Below are positions 24,520-37,239 of a stretch of 64,000 bases of DNA, in pieces (within the stretch, counting starts at the first letter, position 1; each line of letters opens with the position of its first letter). The position numbers and the translations under genes are program-made. The notes beneath the pieces are model-generated. The model did not search any database. It was given only the letters and a program-made list of their open reading frames with translations, and had not been told where the DNA came from. This DNA comes from Alitta virens (lineage: Eukaryota; Annelida; Polychaeta; Phyllodocida; Nereididae): contig OW028576.1 in assembly GCA_932294295.1 (NCBI GenBank), positions 26,543,227-26,607,226 of the forward strand, written 5' to 3'.

Positions 24520-27500
24520 TGAGCGCTGTGAGTTGACGGTGTCTGTACATTGTGGGTATCTTAAGAAGGGCATACAAGCATAATATAGTCTGTGCATTAT
24601 GGGGTTAAAGCGTTGTGAGTTGATCGTGTCTGTGCCTTGTGGGTATATGTAGACCAGCACAGCAAAGCATTATAATGCCATCTGTTCATTATGGGGTTAA
24701 AGTTTTGTGAGATGATGTTGTCTATGAATGGTGGGTATCTCTAGATGTGCATACAAGCAAAATATTATAACACAGTCTGTGCATTATGGGGTTAAAGTGT
24801 TGTGAGATGATGGTGTCTGTGCCTTGTGGGCATCTCTAGAACAGCACAGCAGCAAAGCATTATAATGCAGTCTGTGCATTATGGGGTTAAGCCATTGTAG
24901 AATGATGGTGTCTGTGCCTTGTGGGTATCTCTAGATGAGCACAGCAGCAAAGCAGTATAATGCAGTCTGTGCATTATGGGGTTAAAGCATTGTGAGATGA
25001 TGGTGTCTGAGCCTTGTGGGTATCTCTAGAAATCAGACTAGTAAAGTATTATAATGCAGTCTGCATAATGGGGCTAAAGCTATGTGAGATGATGGTGTCT
25101 GTACCTTGTGGGTATCTCTAGAAGAGCACAGCAGCAAAGTATTATAAGGCAGTCTGTGCATTATGGGGTTAAAGTGTTGTGAGATGATGGTGTCTGTGCC
25201 TTGTGGGTATCTCTAGACGAGCACAGCAGCAAAGTATTATAATGCAGTCTGTGCATTATGGGGTTAAAGCATTGTGAGATGATGGTGTCTGAGCCTTGTG
25301 GGTATCTCTAGAAATCAGACTAGTAAAGTATTATAATGCAGTCTGCATAATGGGGCTAAAGCTATGTGAGATGATGGTGTCTGTACCTTGTGGGTATCTC
25401 TAGAAGAGCACAGCAGCAAAGTATTATAAGGCAGTCTGTGCATTATGGGGTTAAAGTGTTGTGAGATGATGGTGTCTGTGCCTTGTGGGTATCTCTAGAA
25501 ATTCAGACTAGTAAAGTATTATAATACAGTCTGCATTATGGGGCTAAAGCTATGTGAGATGATGGTGTCTGTGCCTTGTGGGCATCTCTAGAACAGCACA
25601 GCAGCAAAGCATTGTAAAGCAGTCTGTGCATTATGGGGTTCAAGCATTGTGAGATGATGGTGTCTGTGCCTTGTGGGTATCTCTAGAAATTCAGACTAGT
25701 AAAGTATTATAATACAGTCTGTGCATTATGGAGCTAAAGCTATGTGAGATGATGGTGTCTGTACCTTGTGGGTATCTCTAGAAGAGCACAGCAGCAAAGT
25801 ATTATAAGGCAAACTGCATTATGGGGTTAAAGTGTTGTGAGATGATGGTGTCTGTGCCTTGTGGGTATCTCTAGACGAGCACAGCAGCAAAGTATTATAA
25901 TGCAGTCTGTGCATTATGGGGTTAAAGTGTTGTGAGATGATGGTGTCTGTGCCTTGTGGGTATCTCTAGACGAGCACAGCAGCAAAGTATTATAATGCAG
26001 TCTGTGCATTATGGGGTTAAAGTGTTGTGAGATGATGGTGTCTGTGCCTTGTGGGTATCTCTAGACGAGCACAGCAGCAAAGTATTATAATGCAGTCTGT
26101 GCATTATGGGGTTAAAGTGTTGTGAGATGATGGTGTCTGTGCCTTGTGGGTATCTCTAGACGAGCACAGCAGCAAAGTATTATAATGCAGTCTGTGCATT
26201 ATGGGGTTAAAGTGTTGTGAGATGATGGTGTCTGTGCCTTGTGGGTATCTCTAGACGAGCACAGCAGCAAAGTATTATAATGCAGTCTGTGCATTATGGG
26301 GTTAAAGTGTTGTGAGATGATGGTGTCTGTGCCTTGTGGGTATCTCTAGACGAGCACAGCAGCAAAGTATTATAATGCAGTCTGTGCATTATGGGGTTAA
26401 AGTTTTGTGAGATGATGGTGTCTGTGCCTTGTGGGTATCTCTAGACGAGCACAGCAGCAAAGTATTATAATGCAGTCTGTGCATTATGGGGTTAATGTGT
26501 TGTGAGATGATGGTGTCTGTGCCTTGTGGGTATCTCTAGACGAGCACAGCAGCAAAGTATTATAATGCAGTCTGTGCATTATGGGGTTAAAGTGTTGTGA
26601 GATGATGGTGTCTGTGCCTTGTGGGTATCTCTAGACGAGCACAGCAGCAAAGTATTATAAGGCAAACTGTGCATTATGGGGTTAAAGTGTTGTGAGATGA
26701 TGGTGTCTGTGCCTTGTGGGTATCTCTAGACGAGCACAGCAGCAAAGTATTATAATGCAGTCTGTGCATCATGGGGTTAAAGTGTTGTGAGATGATGGTG
26801 TCTGTGCCTTGTGGGTATCTCTAGAAATTCAGACTAGTAAAGTATATTAATACAGTCTGCATTATGGGGCTAAAGCTATGTGAGATGATGGTGTCTGGGC
26901 CTTGTGGGTATCTCTAGAAATCAGACTAGTAAAGTATTATAATACAGTCTGCATTATGGGGCTAAAGCTATGTGAGATGATGGTGTCTGTACCTTGTGGG
27001 TATCTCTAGAAGAGCACAGCAGCAAAGTATTATAAGGCAAACTGTGCATTATGGGGTTAAAGTGTTGTGAGATGATGGTGTCTGTACCTTTTGGGTATCT
27101 CTAGAAGAACACAGCAGCAAAGTATTATAAGGCAAACTGTGCATTATGGGGTTAAAGTGTTGTGAGATGATGGTGTCTGTACCTTGTGGGTATCTCTAGA
27201 AGAGCACAGCAGCAAAGCATTATAATGCAGTCTGTGCATTATGGGGCTAAAGCTATGTGAGATGATGGTGCCTGTACCTTTTGGGTATCTCTAGAAGAGC
27301 ACAGCAGCAAAGTATTATAAGACAAACTGTGCATTATGGGGTTAAAGTGTTGTGAGATGATGGTGTCTGTGCCTTGTGGGTATCTCTAGACGAGCACAGC
27401 AGCAAAGTATTATAATGCAGTCTGTGCATTATGGGGTTAAAGTGTTGTGAGATGATGGTGTCTGTGCCTTGTGGGTATCTCTAGAAGAGCACAGCAGCAA

Positions 27501-29560
27501 AGCATTATAATGCAGTCTGTGCATTATGGGGTTAAAGCATTGTGAGATTATGGTGTCTGTGCCTTGTGGGTATCTCTAGCAATTCAGACTAGTTAAGTAT
27601 TATAATACAGTCTGCATTATGGGGCTAAAGCTATGTGAGAGGATGGTGTCTGTACCTTTTGGGTATCTCTAGAAGAGCACAGCAGCAAAGTATTATAAGG
27701 CAAACTGTGCATTATGGGGTAAAAGTGTTGTGAGATGATGGTGTCTGTGCCTTGCGGGTATCTCTAGAAATTCAGACTAGTAAAGTATATTAATACAGTC
27801 TGCATTATGGGGCAAAAGCTATGTGAGATGATGGTGTCTGTGCCTTGTGGGTATCTCTAGAAATCAGACTAGTAAAGTATTATAATACAGTCTGCATTAT
27901 GGGGCTAAAGCTATGTGAGATGATGGTGTCTGTACCTTGTGGGTATCTCTAGAAGAACACAGCAGCAAAGTATTATAAGGCAAACTGTGCATTATGGGGT
28001 TAAAGTGTTGTGAGATGATGGTGTCTGTACCTTGTGGGTATCTCTAGACGAGCACAGCAGCAAAGCATTATAATGCAGTCTGTGCATTATGGGAAGTTGT
28101 GAGATGCTGGTGTCTGTACCTTGTGGGTATCTCTAGAAGTGCAGAGTAGAAGTAATAAGCATAATATACAGTTTCCAAAATATAGGGATGAAGTGCTGTT
28201 AGCTGATGTTGTCTGTGCTTTATGGGTATGTCTAGCAGTGCATACAAGCAAAGTATTATAATGCAGTCTGTGCATTATGGGGTTAAAGTGTTGTGAGATG
28301 ATGGTGTCTGGGCCTTGTGGGTATCTCTAGAAGAGCACAGCAGCAAGGCCTTATAATGCAATCTGTGCATTATGGGAAGTTGTGAGATGCTGATGTCTGT
28401 ACCTTGTGGGTATCTCTAGAAATGCATGCAAGCAAGGTATTATAACGAAGTCTGTGCATTGTGGGGTTAGAGCGTTGTGAGATGATGGTGTCTGTGCCTT
28501 GTGGGTATCTCTAGAAATTCAGAATAGTAAAGTATTATAATACAGTCTGTGCATGATGGGGCTAAAGCTATGTGAGATGATTGTGTCTGTGCCTTGTGGG
28601 TATATCTAGACGAGCACAGCAGCAAAGCATTATAATGCAGTCTGTGCATTATGGGGTTAAACCGTTGTGAGATGATGGTGTCTGTGCCTTGTGGGTATCT
28701 TTAGAAATTCAGACTAGTGAAGTATTATAATACAGTCTGTGCATTATGGGGCTAAAGCTATGTGAGATGATTGTGTCTGTGCCTTGTGGGTATCTTTAGA
28801 AATTCAGACTAGTAAAGTATTATAATACAGTCTGTGCATTATGGGGCTAAAGCTATGTGAGATGATTGTGTCTGTGCCTTGTGGGTATATCTAGACGAGC
28901 ACAGCAGCAAAGCATTATAATGCAATCTGTGCATTATGGGAAGTTGTGAGATGCTGATGTCTGTACCTTGTGGGTATCTCTAGAAATGCATGCAAGCAAG
29001 GTATTATAACGAAGTCTGTGCATTGTGGGGTTAGAGCGTTGTGAGATGATGGTGTCTGTGCCTTGTGGGTATCTTTAGAAATTCAGACTAGTAAAGTATT
29101 ATAATACAGTCTGTGCATTATGGGGCTAAAGCTATGTGAGATGATTGTGTCTGTGCCTTGTGGGTATATCTAGACGAGCACAGCAGCAAAGCATTATAAT
29201 GCCATCTGTTTATTATGGGGTTAAAGTTTTGTGAGATGATGTTGTCTATGACTGGTGGGTATCTCTAGATGTGCATACAAGCAAAATTTTATAACACAGT
29301 CTGTGCATTATGGGGTTAAAGTGTTGTGAGATGATGGTGTCTGTGCCTTGTGGGTATATCTAGCAATTCAGACTAGTAAAGTATTATAATACAGTCAGTG
29401 CATTATGGGGCTAAAGCTATGTGAGATGATTATGTCTGTGCCTTGTGAGTATCGCTAGAAGTGCATAAAAGCAAAGTATTATAATGCAGTATGTGCATTG
29501 TAGGGTTAAAGTGTTTTGAGATGATGGTGTCTGTAAGTATCTCTAGAAGAGCAGATAGTC
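24520..29560. repeat. Satellite array of 95-bp units (about 53 copies)
   Basis: The period is 95 bp, measured between successive gttaaagtgttgtgag words at 25921 and 26016. The unit contains gatgatggtgtctgtgcc, tatctctaga and a small palindrome (ATAATGCA, gtctg, TGCATTAT). At least two unit types alternate: one with cgagcacagcagcaaag and one with attcagactagtaaag. The block at about 25,830-26,800 is nearly homogeneous, while both ends are diverged. Minus-strand open frames inside it are by-products. Confidence 0.97.
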
Positions 29561-29757
29561 TGTGACCTGCATGTCTAAACTGTGCAAATTAGGCAGTATG
29601 TACTAGGCATATTAGGAAAATATTTTGTTTACTGCATACTAGCGGTATCTGTCTCTGTGTTTAGCAAAGTATTATTATAGCATTTGCCTTTAGTATTTAG
29701 AAAAACATTTGCAAGTTGTTTCGTTTGGCCTCTTCTGGTATTATATGTGCAGTAAAG

Positions 29758-29932
29758 TATGACCATCTGTGCATTATCATTTGTAAAAGTACATGTTTAC
29801 CATGAGGTTGCAAATCATATATTAGTACTATGTGTTCTATTCCTCAAGTTAAGAACACATAGTACTAATATATGATGTGCAACCTCATGGTAAACATGTA
29901 CTTTTACAAATGACAATGCACAGATGGTCATA
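29758..29932. repeat. Near-perfect 175-bp palindrome
   Basis: Arms of 81 bases (29758-29838 and 29852-29932) differ at only two positions by my reading and are separated by a 13-base loop (attcctcaagtta). The left arm starts with a degenerate satellite-like word (ccatctgtgcattat), so the palindrome may have arisen by inverted duplication of the satellite edge. Confidence 0.95.
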
Positions 29933-30570
29933 GGGGGGTTGTTCCAAAAAGGGGGGGAGGGTTCTATAGTCTTTCATATGTATTGGAAGTGCAAGTTGTA
30001 TGCTTTTGTTTGGGGGGGGGGGGGGAGTTGTAACCCCCAGAACCCCCTCCCTCCCCCAGCTAAATCCACTCCTGAGTCATAATTGAAAAATAGTGCCAGT
30101 TTTAAAAGCAGATTTGATCAACTTCGTATAAAGAATGATGTGCAAAACCTGTGGAACATACATTTGTATTTGTGTGGCATTGTGTGAAAATTAACAAGAA
30201 AAGTATCCTTATAAAAAAGGATACCGTATCGGAACTGGTGTACTCTTATTAGATTTGACCACCAAAATCTCTCTCTTTCCATAGAAAGTAAATACTACAT
30301 GCCTCAATGTGAAACATTTCATACAAAAATTTCATATAAATTTGTTTATACAGATTCCAGTGACGTGAACACATAGAAACTATCGTCCAAGAACATTTAG
30401 TGGCTGCTATATATCGGAATCTTGAACAAATTTTGTTAATAAAGTTTACTTTCTCATAGGTCAAGACTCCGATACAAAAAGTAGTTCCAACTAAATACAA
30501 CAGGTGGCTCTGTGATGCAATAGGCCCTTCAACCTTTAATATACTCATTAAATTCTTATCCTTTTGGATG
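29933..30570. other. Spacer with poly-G tracts
   Basis: Contains G runs near 29,950 and 30,011-30,026 followed by a C-rich stretch. The minus-strand open frame at 30249-30692 has no recognisable domain and overlaps the more convincing plus-strand fragment at 30,576. Confidence 0.4.
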
Positions 30571-30575
30571 ACAGG

Positions 30576-30720
30576 TTCAAGGAAAGAAAAAAAGAAGAGG
30601 ACAAGTGATCGACACAGGTGGACAGAAGAGGAGGTCAACGAAATTACTAGCCAGTTAAAGGACTTCCTGTCAAAAAAAATTACACCTACCAAAGGAAATT
30701 ACCAAAGCCATACGTATTAG
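30576..30720 (+). pseudogene. Fragment with a SANT/Myb-like segment
   Basis: On the plus strand one frame reads SRKEKKKRTSDRHRWTEEEV and continues NEITSQLKDFLSKKITPTK before a stop. The W-T-E-E-E pattern followed by a helix and K-x-P-T-K resembles a segment at the C-terminus of many invertebrate zinc-finger or transposon-associated proteins. It is a short isolated relic, and the assignment rests on one motif. Confidence 0.35.
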
Positions 30721-32073
30721 CAAAAAAAAGAGGTAGGGTTCTTGCTGAAGTTGATCCAGCCAGATTGAAGAAAAGATAAGTTGGCTGAATAACCGCCACA
30801 AACATGTTTTTTCCAATACAAATAAAGACTAGCAGATGCACCTATAAGCCACGGCGTTCGCGCAAAGTCTACTGCCTGGAGTTAAATGATAAATATATAT
30901 TGAATAAACATGCATCCACCTAAACTCTGCACTGCTAGCGTTTAGATTACGCATGAACACATTCAGTACTGTAACAGTAATTAATTCATATATTTCTCTT
31001 GCATGTTGAGCCAGCTTTCCATTGGGAAATGTTTGACATGCTCATAAAATTGTCAGACCCGTTAAGACTTGCCGCAATTTAGTCATTGGTCTGATAAATA
31101 TCAGTTATTTCAGCTTTTGAAGCACTGAACATTATTCCGAAAGATCTTTGGTATGTTGACAGCAGTTGTGCTCACTGCAAATAGTCTTACTTCACAATGC
31201 AGTATCATATTATTAATCACTGAAAAGTTCATGATGATATCTCAAGTGGTTACTTTGCTGAACTTGCAAAAAATATGGTCAAGTTGGTTCTATTGAAGCC
31301 ATAAAACTAAGTGTCTATACATGTACATGAAAAAATACATTTACAGTAGTTATTCTGTGGAATGTTATTTTTGCAACTTTGGTAGACTTAAGAATGGCTA
31401 CTTTTTGATGGGAATTTAAGGCGAAAGTACCATAATTTTGCCATTGCATTGAATTCAAAGTAATCTCTAAAATAATGCTAATGGCAGCATCAAAATATGA
31501 CATATAATGTAAAACAAGGTTTCAGAACTCACTTTATGTTATGCAGTCTGTCTGATGCCAGGAGCGCGTGATTTGGATGGACTGCTTCCATGCATGTATG
31601 ACTTTGTACATTTGTATATTTGTAAATATCTACTATTGTATATCACTTCATATTGTATGTCAACATTCGCATCTCATATTGTATATCACTTCATATTGTT
31701 TACCATGTTGATAACAGTTAAGAGTACATCATGTATATATATATATCTATATATATTATGCTTAGTGTTTAGTATTGTTCTTGAACCTGAATTGTTGTGC
31801 TAAAACTATTTGTTGGTGCTTTTTAAACAGCATTATTACTATTATTTGTTTAGTTCCGGGTGCTTTAGAATTTCTTGGACAGACTATGTAGTGTTGATTA
31901 GTATTAGTTGATTAGTACTTGTCATAATATAGCTCCACTTATTTAATTATTTTAACTGTTGATCCATGTATTTCTATTATATTTTTATTTTTTGCCATTT
32001 ATTATTTTGTCATGCTGACACATGTATCAATTTGATATTTTGCTGTCAATAAAAATCTATACATATATATTTG
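30721..32073. other. Spacer
   Basis: No gene seen; a short (AT)n run lies near 31,735-31,760. Confidence 0.5.
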
Positions 32074-32190
32074 AATTTGAAGAGGGGTCAAAAACTTGTC
32101 ATAAATTATGCACACCCCACCAGAATGCTATTCCAAAGGGAGCTGAGTGTGCTTACTTTATGCCAAGTTTTTGACCCCTTTTCAAATTTA
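32074..32190. repeat. Hairpin element of about 117 bp
   Basis: Inverted arms of about 43 bases share the word ggggtcaaaaactt (left) and its complement aagtttttgacccc (right), with a loop of about 30 bases. The shape is that of a small fold-back MITE. Confidence 0.8.
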
Positions 32191-32479
32191 ACAACAACCT
32201 TGCAAGTTACTTGCTCTTGATATCACACATATAACGAAACAGAAACATAAGTAAGTTATGAAACCTTGTGCAACATTATATGAAATATTTTGATCCAGCC
32301 AATAGCTTTTTTTAGAGATCACTTATAATTGGTTGCAATGGCAAAATATTGGTGGGTGCCTATACATTCGCCCTCGATTATATATGTACTCTTTGTAAGA
32401 AATTTTAAATTGTTTGAATAAAAGAAGAACTATTGCACCAGTCTTGCTTCATTTTGTTATGTCTGTCACTGCTGGTTTA

Positions 32480-34470
32480 ATTCAGCTTGAAATATGCAGT
32501 CTGTACATTATGAGTTGAACTCAGTAGGATCCAATCTCTGTTACTCCTGGTTTATTTACCTTGAATAACATTAGATCTGTGCAGCATGAGTTGAAATTAA
32601 TTACAATAAGTTTGTACAGTATGAGTTGAAAGTCAATCAGATTCTGCGTCTGTCACTGGGTTTGAAAAGCCCGTACAGTATGAGTTGAAGTCAATTGGAT
32701 TCAATACTGTCAATGAGGGTTTGCAAAGTCAGTGCAGCATGAGTTGAAGTCAATTGGATTCTATGTCTGTCACTGTCGATTTGTGAAGTCCGTACAGTAT
32801 GAGTTGAAAGTCATTGAGATTCTGTGTCTGTCAAGTGTGGGTTTGCAAAAAACAAACAGTATGAGTTGAAAGTCATTGGGATTCTATGTCTGTCACTGTG
32901 GATTTATAAAATCTGAGTGCACAGTATGAGTTCAAGTCTATGTCTGTCAGTGTGGGTTTGTAAATGTCTATACAGTATGAGTTGAAGTCAGTGGGATTCT
33001 ATATCTGTCATTGTGGGTTTGTAATGTCTGGGCAGTATGAATTGAAGTCATTGCAAACCCTCAGTTACAGACATAGAATCCTAAAGTCTGTACTCTATGA
33101 GTTGAAGTCAATCAGACTCTGTGTCTGTCACTCTGGGTTTGTAAAAGTCTGAGCAGTATGAGTATAAAGTCAATAGGATTCAATGTCTGTCACTCCGGGT
33201 TTGTGAAGTCTGTACAGTATGAGTTGAAAGTCAATTTGATTTTATGTCTGTCACTCTGGGTTTGTGAAGTCTGTACAGTATGAGTTGAAAGGAAATTGGA
33301 TTCAATGGCTGTCACTCTGGGTTTGTGAAGTCTGTACAGTATGAGTTGAAAGTAAATTGGATTCAATGTCTGTAACTGAGAGTTTGCAAAGTCTGTACTC
33401 TATGAACTGAAGTCAATTAGACTCTGTGTCTGTCACTCTGGGTTTGTGAAGTCTGTACAGTATGAGTTGAAAGTCATCGAATTCTATGTCTGTCGCTCTG
33501 GGTTTGTGAAGTCTGTAGAGTATGAGTTGAAAGTAAATTGGATTCTATGTCTGGCACTCTGGGTTTGTGAAATCTGTACATTATGAGTTGAAGTCAATCA
33601 GACTCTGTGTCTGTCACTCTGGGTTTGTGAAGTCTGTACAGTATGAGTTGAAAGTCATCGGATTCTATGTCTGGCACTCTGGGTTTGTGAAGTCTGTGCA
33701 TTATGAGTTGAAAGTCATCGGATTCTATGTCTGTCACTCTGGGTTTGTGAAGTCTGTACAGTATGAGTTGAAAGTAAATTGGATTCTATGTCTGGCACTC
33801 TGGGTTGGTGAAGTCTGTACATTATGAGTTGAAAGTCATTGGGATTCTATGTCTGTCACTCTGGGTTTTTAATGTCTGGGCAGTATGAGTTGAAGTCAAT
33901 TGGATTCAATACTGTCAATGAGGGTTTGCAAAGTCAGTGCAGCATGAGTTGAAAGTCAATTGGATTCTATGTCTGTCAGTCTGGATTTGTGAAGTCTGTA
34001 CAGTATGAGTTGAAAGTCATTGGGATTCCATGTCTGTCAGTGTGGGTTTGTAAATTCCATACAGTATGAGTTGAAGTCAATAGGATTCTATGTCTGTCAC
34101 AGTGGGTTTGTAAAGTCTGAGTGCGCAGTATGAGTTTAAGTCTATGTCTGTCAGTGTGGGTTTGTAAAAGTCTGTCGGTATGAGTTGAAGTCATTAGGAT
34201 TCTATATCTGTCACTGAGGGTTTGCGAAGTCTGTACTCTATGAGTTGAAGTCAAGCAGACTCTGTGTCTGTCACTCTGGGTTCGTAAAAGTCTGAGCAGT
34301 ATGATTTAAAGTTAATCAGACTCTGTGTTTGTCACTCTGGGTTTGTAAAGTCTCTGCAGTATGAGTTGAAAGTCATTGGGATTCCATGTGTGTCACTGAG
34401 GGTTTGTAAAATCGCTACAGTATAAATTGAAATTATTTGGATTCTTTGTGTGTCACTGAGGGTTTCGGCC
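32480..34470. repeat. Satellite array of about 61-bp units (about 32 copies)
   Basis: Units of about 60-70 bp (61 bp between two measured copies at 33251 and 33312) contain cagtatgagttgaaagtca, ttctatgtctgtcactctgg and gtttgtgaagtctgta. The array is heterogeneous at both ends. Its first unit carries atgcagtctgtacattatg, which also occurs in the 95-bp satellite with one base changed, so the two arrays probably share an ancestral core. Confidence 0.95.
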
Positions 34471-34769
34471 TGGAATATATTGTGCACTATTGCATTTATG
34501 TGAACTGATTTAGTAAATGAACACAGTTGGAAATTTTTTACTTTACTTGTAAACCAGTAAACCCCATAGTGCAATGACTCAATAACGTCTTAATGTGTGA
34601 CAGACAAAGCACTGCCTCATAATGTCTTTCGGAACTATCTAGTCACCCTACAAGGAGACAGACCGATTTTTCCCCACAATGTATCTCACGTTAGTCCGTC
34701 TGTGTATCAAGCTATTATGCAGTGTGTGAAATATCATTATATAAGTTACTGTCATTCTTTCTCTTTAAT

Positions 34770-35185
34770 AATTTAACAATCAATCATTCTATCTAACTAT
34801 CTATCTATTTATCATCCATCCTTCTATCTATCTATCTATAAAGCTATATATCTGCTATTTCATTTTGACTGACAGGTTATTTCAAAAATCTTAAACCTTG
34901 AAGAAATTACATCATCCAGACAACCTTACCATTATGACTACCTTGCTATAAAGACCACTTCTTTATTAGGCCATCTGCAGACCAACTTACTATCAAGACC
35001 TCACTAATAAGGCCACCTCATTACTGACTACCTCACTGTTAAGACTACCTTGCCACTAAGATCAGCTTATTATTCAGACCACCTCACTATTGAGACCACC
35101 TCTGAAATAGGCCACCTTACCATAAAGACCACTTTTTCCAATTATTGACCTCCTAACTGTTAAGACCAACTTACTATTGAGGCCG
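34770..35185. repeat. (TATC)n followed by degenerate GACCACC-type repeats
   Basis: A short (TATC)n tract is followed by about 300 bp of imperfect 20-30 bp units with words such as ttactattaagacc and gaccacct. The same pair of repeat types occurs inverted at 37,240-37,960. Confidence 0.7.
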
Positions 35186-36697
35186 CCTTACAGTATTATA
35201 GCACCTGGCATGCTACCTTACAATTTAACAACCTCGCCAATGGGATCAGCAATGCAAGGTTGGCATTATGCTATTATGGAACCACAACATGATTTACAAA
35301 TTAATTCAATCACTATATTTGCTGGTCATTATCTAATCTATGCTTGCAAATGGATTTATCTCTTCATATGTAATCAAGATTGTAATAACTTGGTTATTAA
35401 ATTTTAGTTCTAGTTTTAAAGTTGGCAAAACTTGTTTTCTTGGTAATTGGATAACACAAGTGTATCAAGAAAATACATGCAAAATGACACCAAACATGAT
35501 ACATATTTCATAGTCCAGACAGAAGAAAAATGTGTATACAAAATGTAGTAAATATTGGTTGGCCTACACTGCCGTTTTACCTGGTAGTGCCTGCAATTTC
35601 TAGTTCAAAGTTTTTGCCCGCTAAAGTGGTTCACTGATGCATCAGGAAAGAATTTCTGTTAGTCATGTGAAAAAAAAAAAAATTCTAAGATGTCAACAAA
35701 TGGATTACCTTTAAACAGACATGGATACTTCGCCACCATTTGGCTGGCTCTGGAGTTAAAACCCGACACAGATGGCTGGCCCTTTCAAAGAGAAGTTTGG
35801 CTTCAAAACAGAAATTAAGTCCCTTGTCAAGGCCCCCAGCTGCATATGCAGTGCCAATGTGTGTAATGCTAAAGCCATGTATGCCTCTTCTTCAGGTTTA
35901 GATATTTTATTAACACTTTTTCATGTATTTCGAAAAACAAAAACAAGTTCTTATGCAGGGTGCATACAAGGGTGAGTCAATCAGTCAGTCAGTTACTTAC
36001 ATTTTGCTACATTATGACATTTATATTTCCATCTAAATCCTAACATAAACATTTGTGGTGGCTCAAGACCATTTTGCATAAAACAAAACCAATCTGGCAT
36101 GAAGAATGGATTGAATCAGGTAGTGCTGGCTTCCACTTTCTTGACCTATGTACGTAAGAATTTATTTATTTTGAATTCCCACACAAATGTTATCAGATTA
36201 TTATAGGCATTATGATAATTTTTAGGCTAAAGACATGGTAATTGTTACAATGAATTAATCCAAGTATATTTCACCATTGAGCAAAGGTTGTTACATACAA
36301 TATGTTCGAGGCATTTTTATGCTGTTTTGAGATGGTCCCTACTTCTATAAGTCAGAGCAAGGATCTCATCATGTGTCTTGGGCTAAATCATTAGGGACCA
36401 TCTCAAAACGATAAACTGCTGAGAATTTGTATTTTTTTTAGAAACTTTCTACTTTTTATCAGAAGTTATACAAATCAGTTTATCTATATAATTATTAATA
36501 TAACATGTTAAAGTACACTTACTTTATACCCAGATAGCATTCCAAATCGGGCAAGCGTAAATCTCTACATTGTTTGACATAAAATCAGAGTCTTAAAATC
36601 TATAAAATCTAATTAAAATGAAGTCAACTGATGTACATAGGCCATAAGTCTTGACAACGCTAGCTGGACAGCACCTGTGTTGAAAACTACAGTGTCT
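35186..36697. other. Spacer
   Basis: No gene seen. A 16-bp inverted pair (ttttgagatggtccct at about 36,331 and its complement at about 36,393) could form a stem. Confidence 0.45.
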
Positions 36698-37130
36698 AGG
36701 AGGGGACATAGACATTATTTTCATATCTCTTTCCAACGAGAAAAAAATTGTTTTAAGGAGAAAATAAATTGTTCTAATGAGAAAGTAAATTGTTCTGATG
36801 AGATATTATCTCCTTTTATCTCTTTAAAACTAGATACCATCTCGTTTGAACGAAATAATATCTCGTTCTAGCAAAATAACATCTGGTTGTAAAGATAAAG
36901 TATCTTGTCCTAACGAAAAACTAAGTTGTTCCCGTTTGTACAAGATAGTTTTTGGTTGGAACAAGATATTATTTTAGCATTAATTTGCTAGAATGAGATA
37001 TTATCTCATTTGACCAGATAGTTTTTCGTTGGAGCCATATAGTTTTATATAGGGACAAGATAGTTTTTCATTGGGAAAAGATGTTAACTCCTTAGAACGA
37101 GATATTTAAAAAAAAGTCCATGTCCCCTCC
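36698..37130. mobile_element. 433-bp MITE with internal degenerate repeats
   Basis: Bounded by 15-bp inverted repeats (GGAGGGGACATAGAC at 36698-36712 and GTCCATGTCCCCTCC at 37116-37130, one mismatch). The interior is a series of degenerate words such as gagatattatctc, aacgagat and aagatagttttt. No coding capacity, consistent with a non-autonomous DNA element. I could not define a target duplication. Confidence 0.75.
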
Positions 37131-37239
37131 AACCCCCTGTAGAAAACTGACACTGATGTGTTTTTCCTTTAGTGGGGAGGTAATTAAGCCATTCCAAAGC
37201 AAGGTATTATTGAAGGAGTCTAATTATGTTTAACAAGAA

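Noticed and set aside
24520..29560. Regular repeats with alternating segments could suggest a CRISPR array.
   Set aside because: The units are 95 bp, diverge along their entire length, have no unique spacers, and lie in an animal genome; this is a satellite.
30249..30692. A 147-codon minus-strand frame.
   Set aside because: No domain; the plus strand in its upper part reads a more convincing SANT-like motif.
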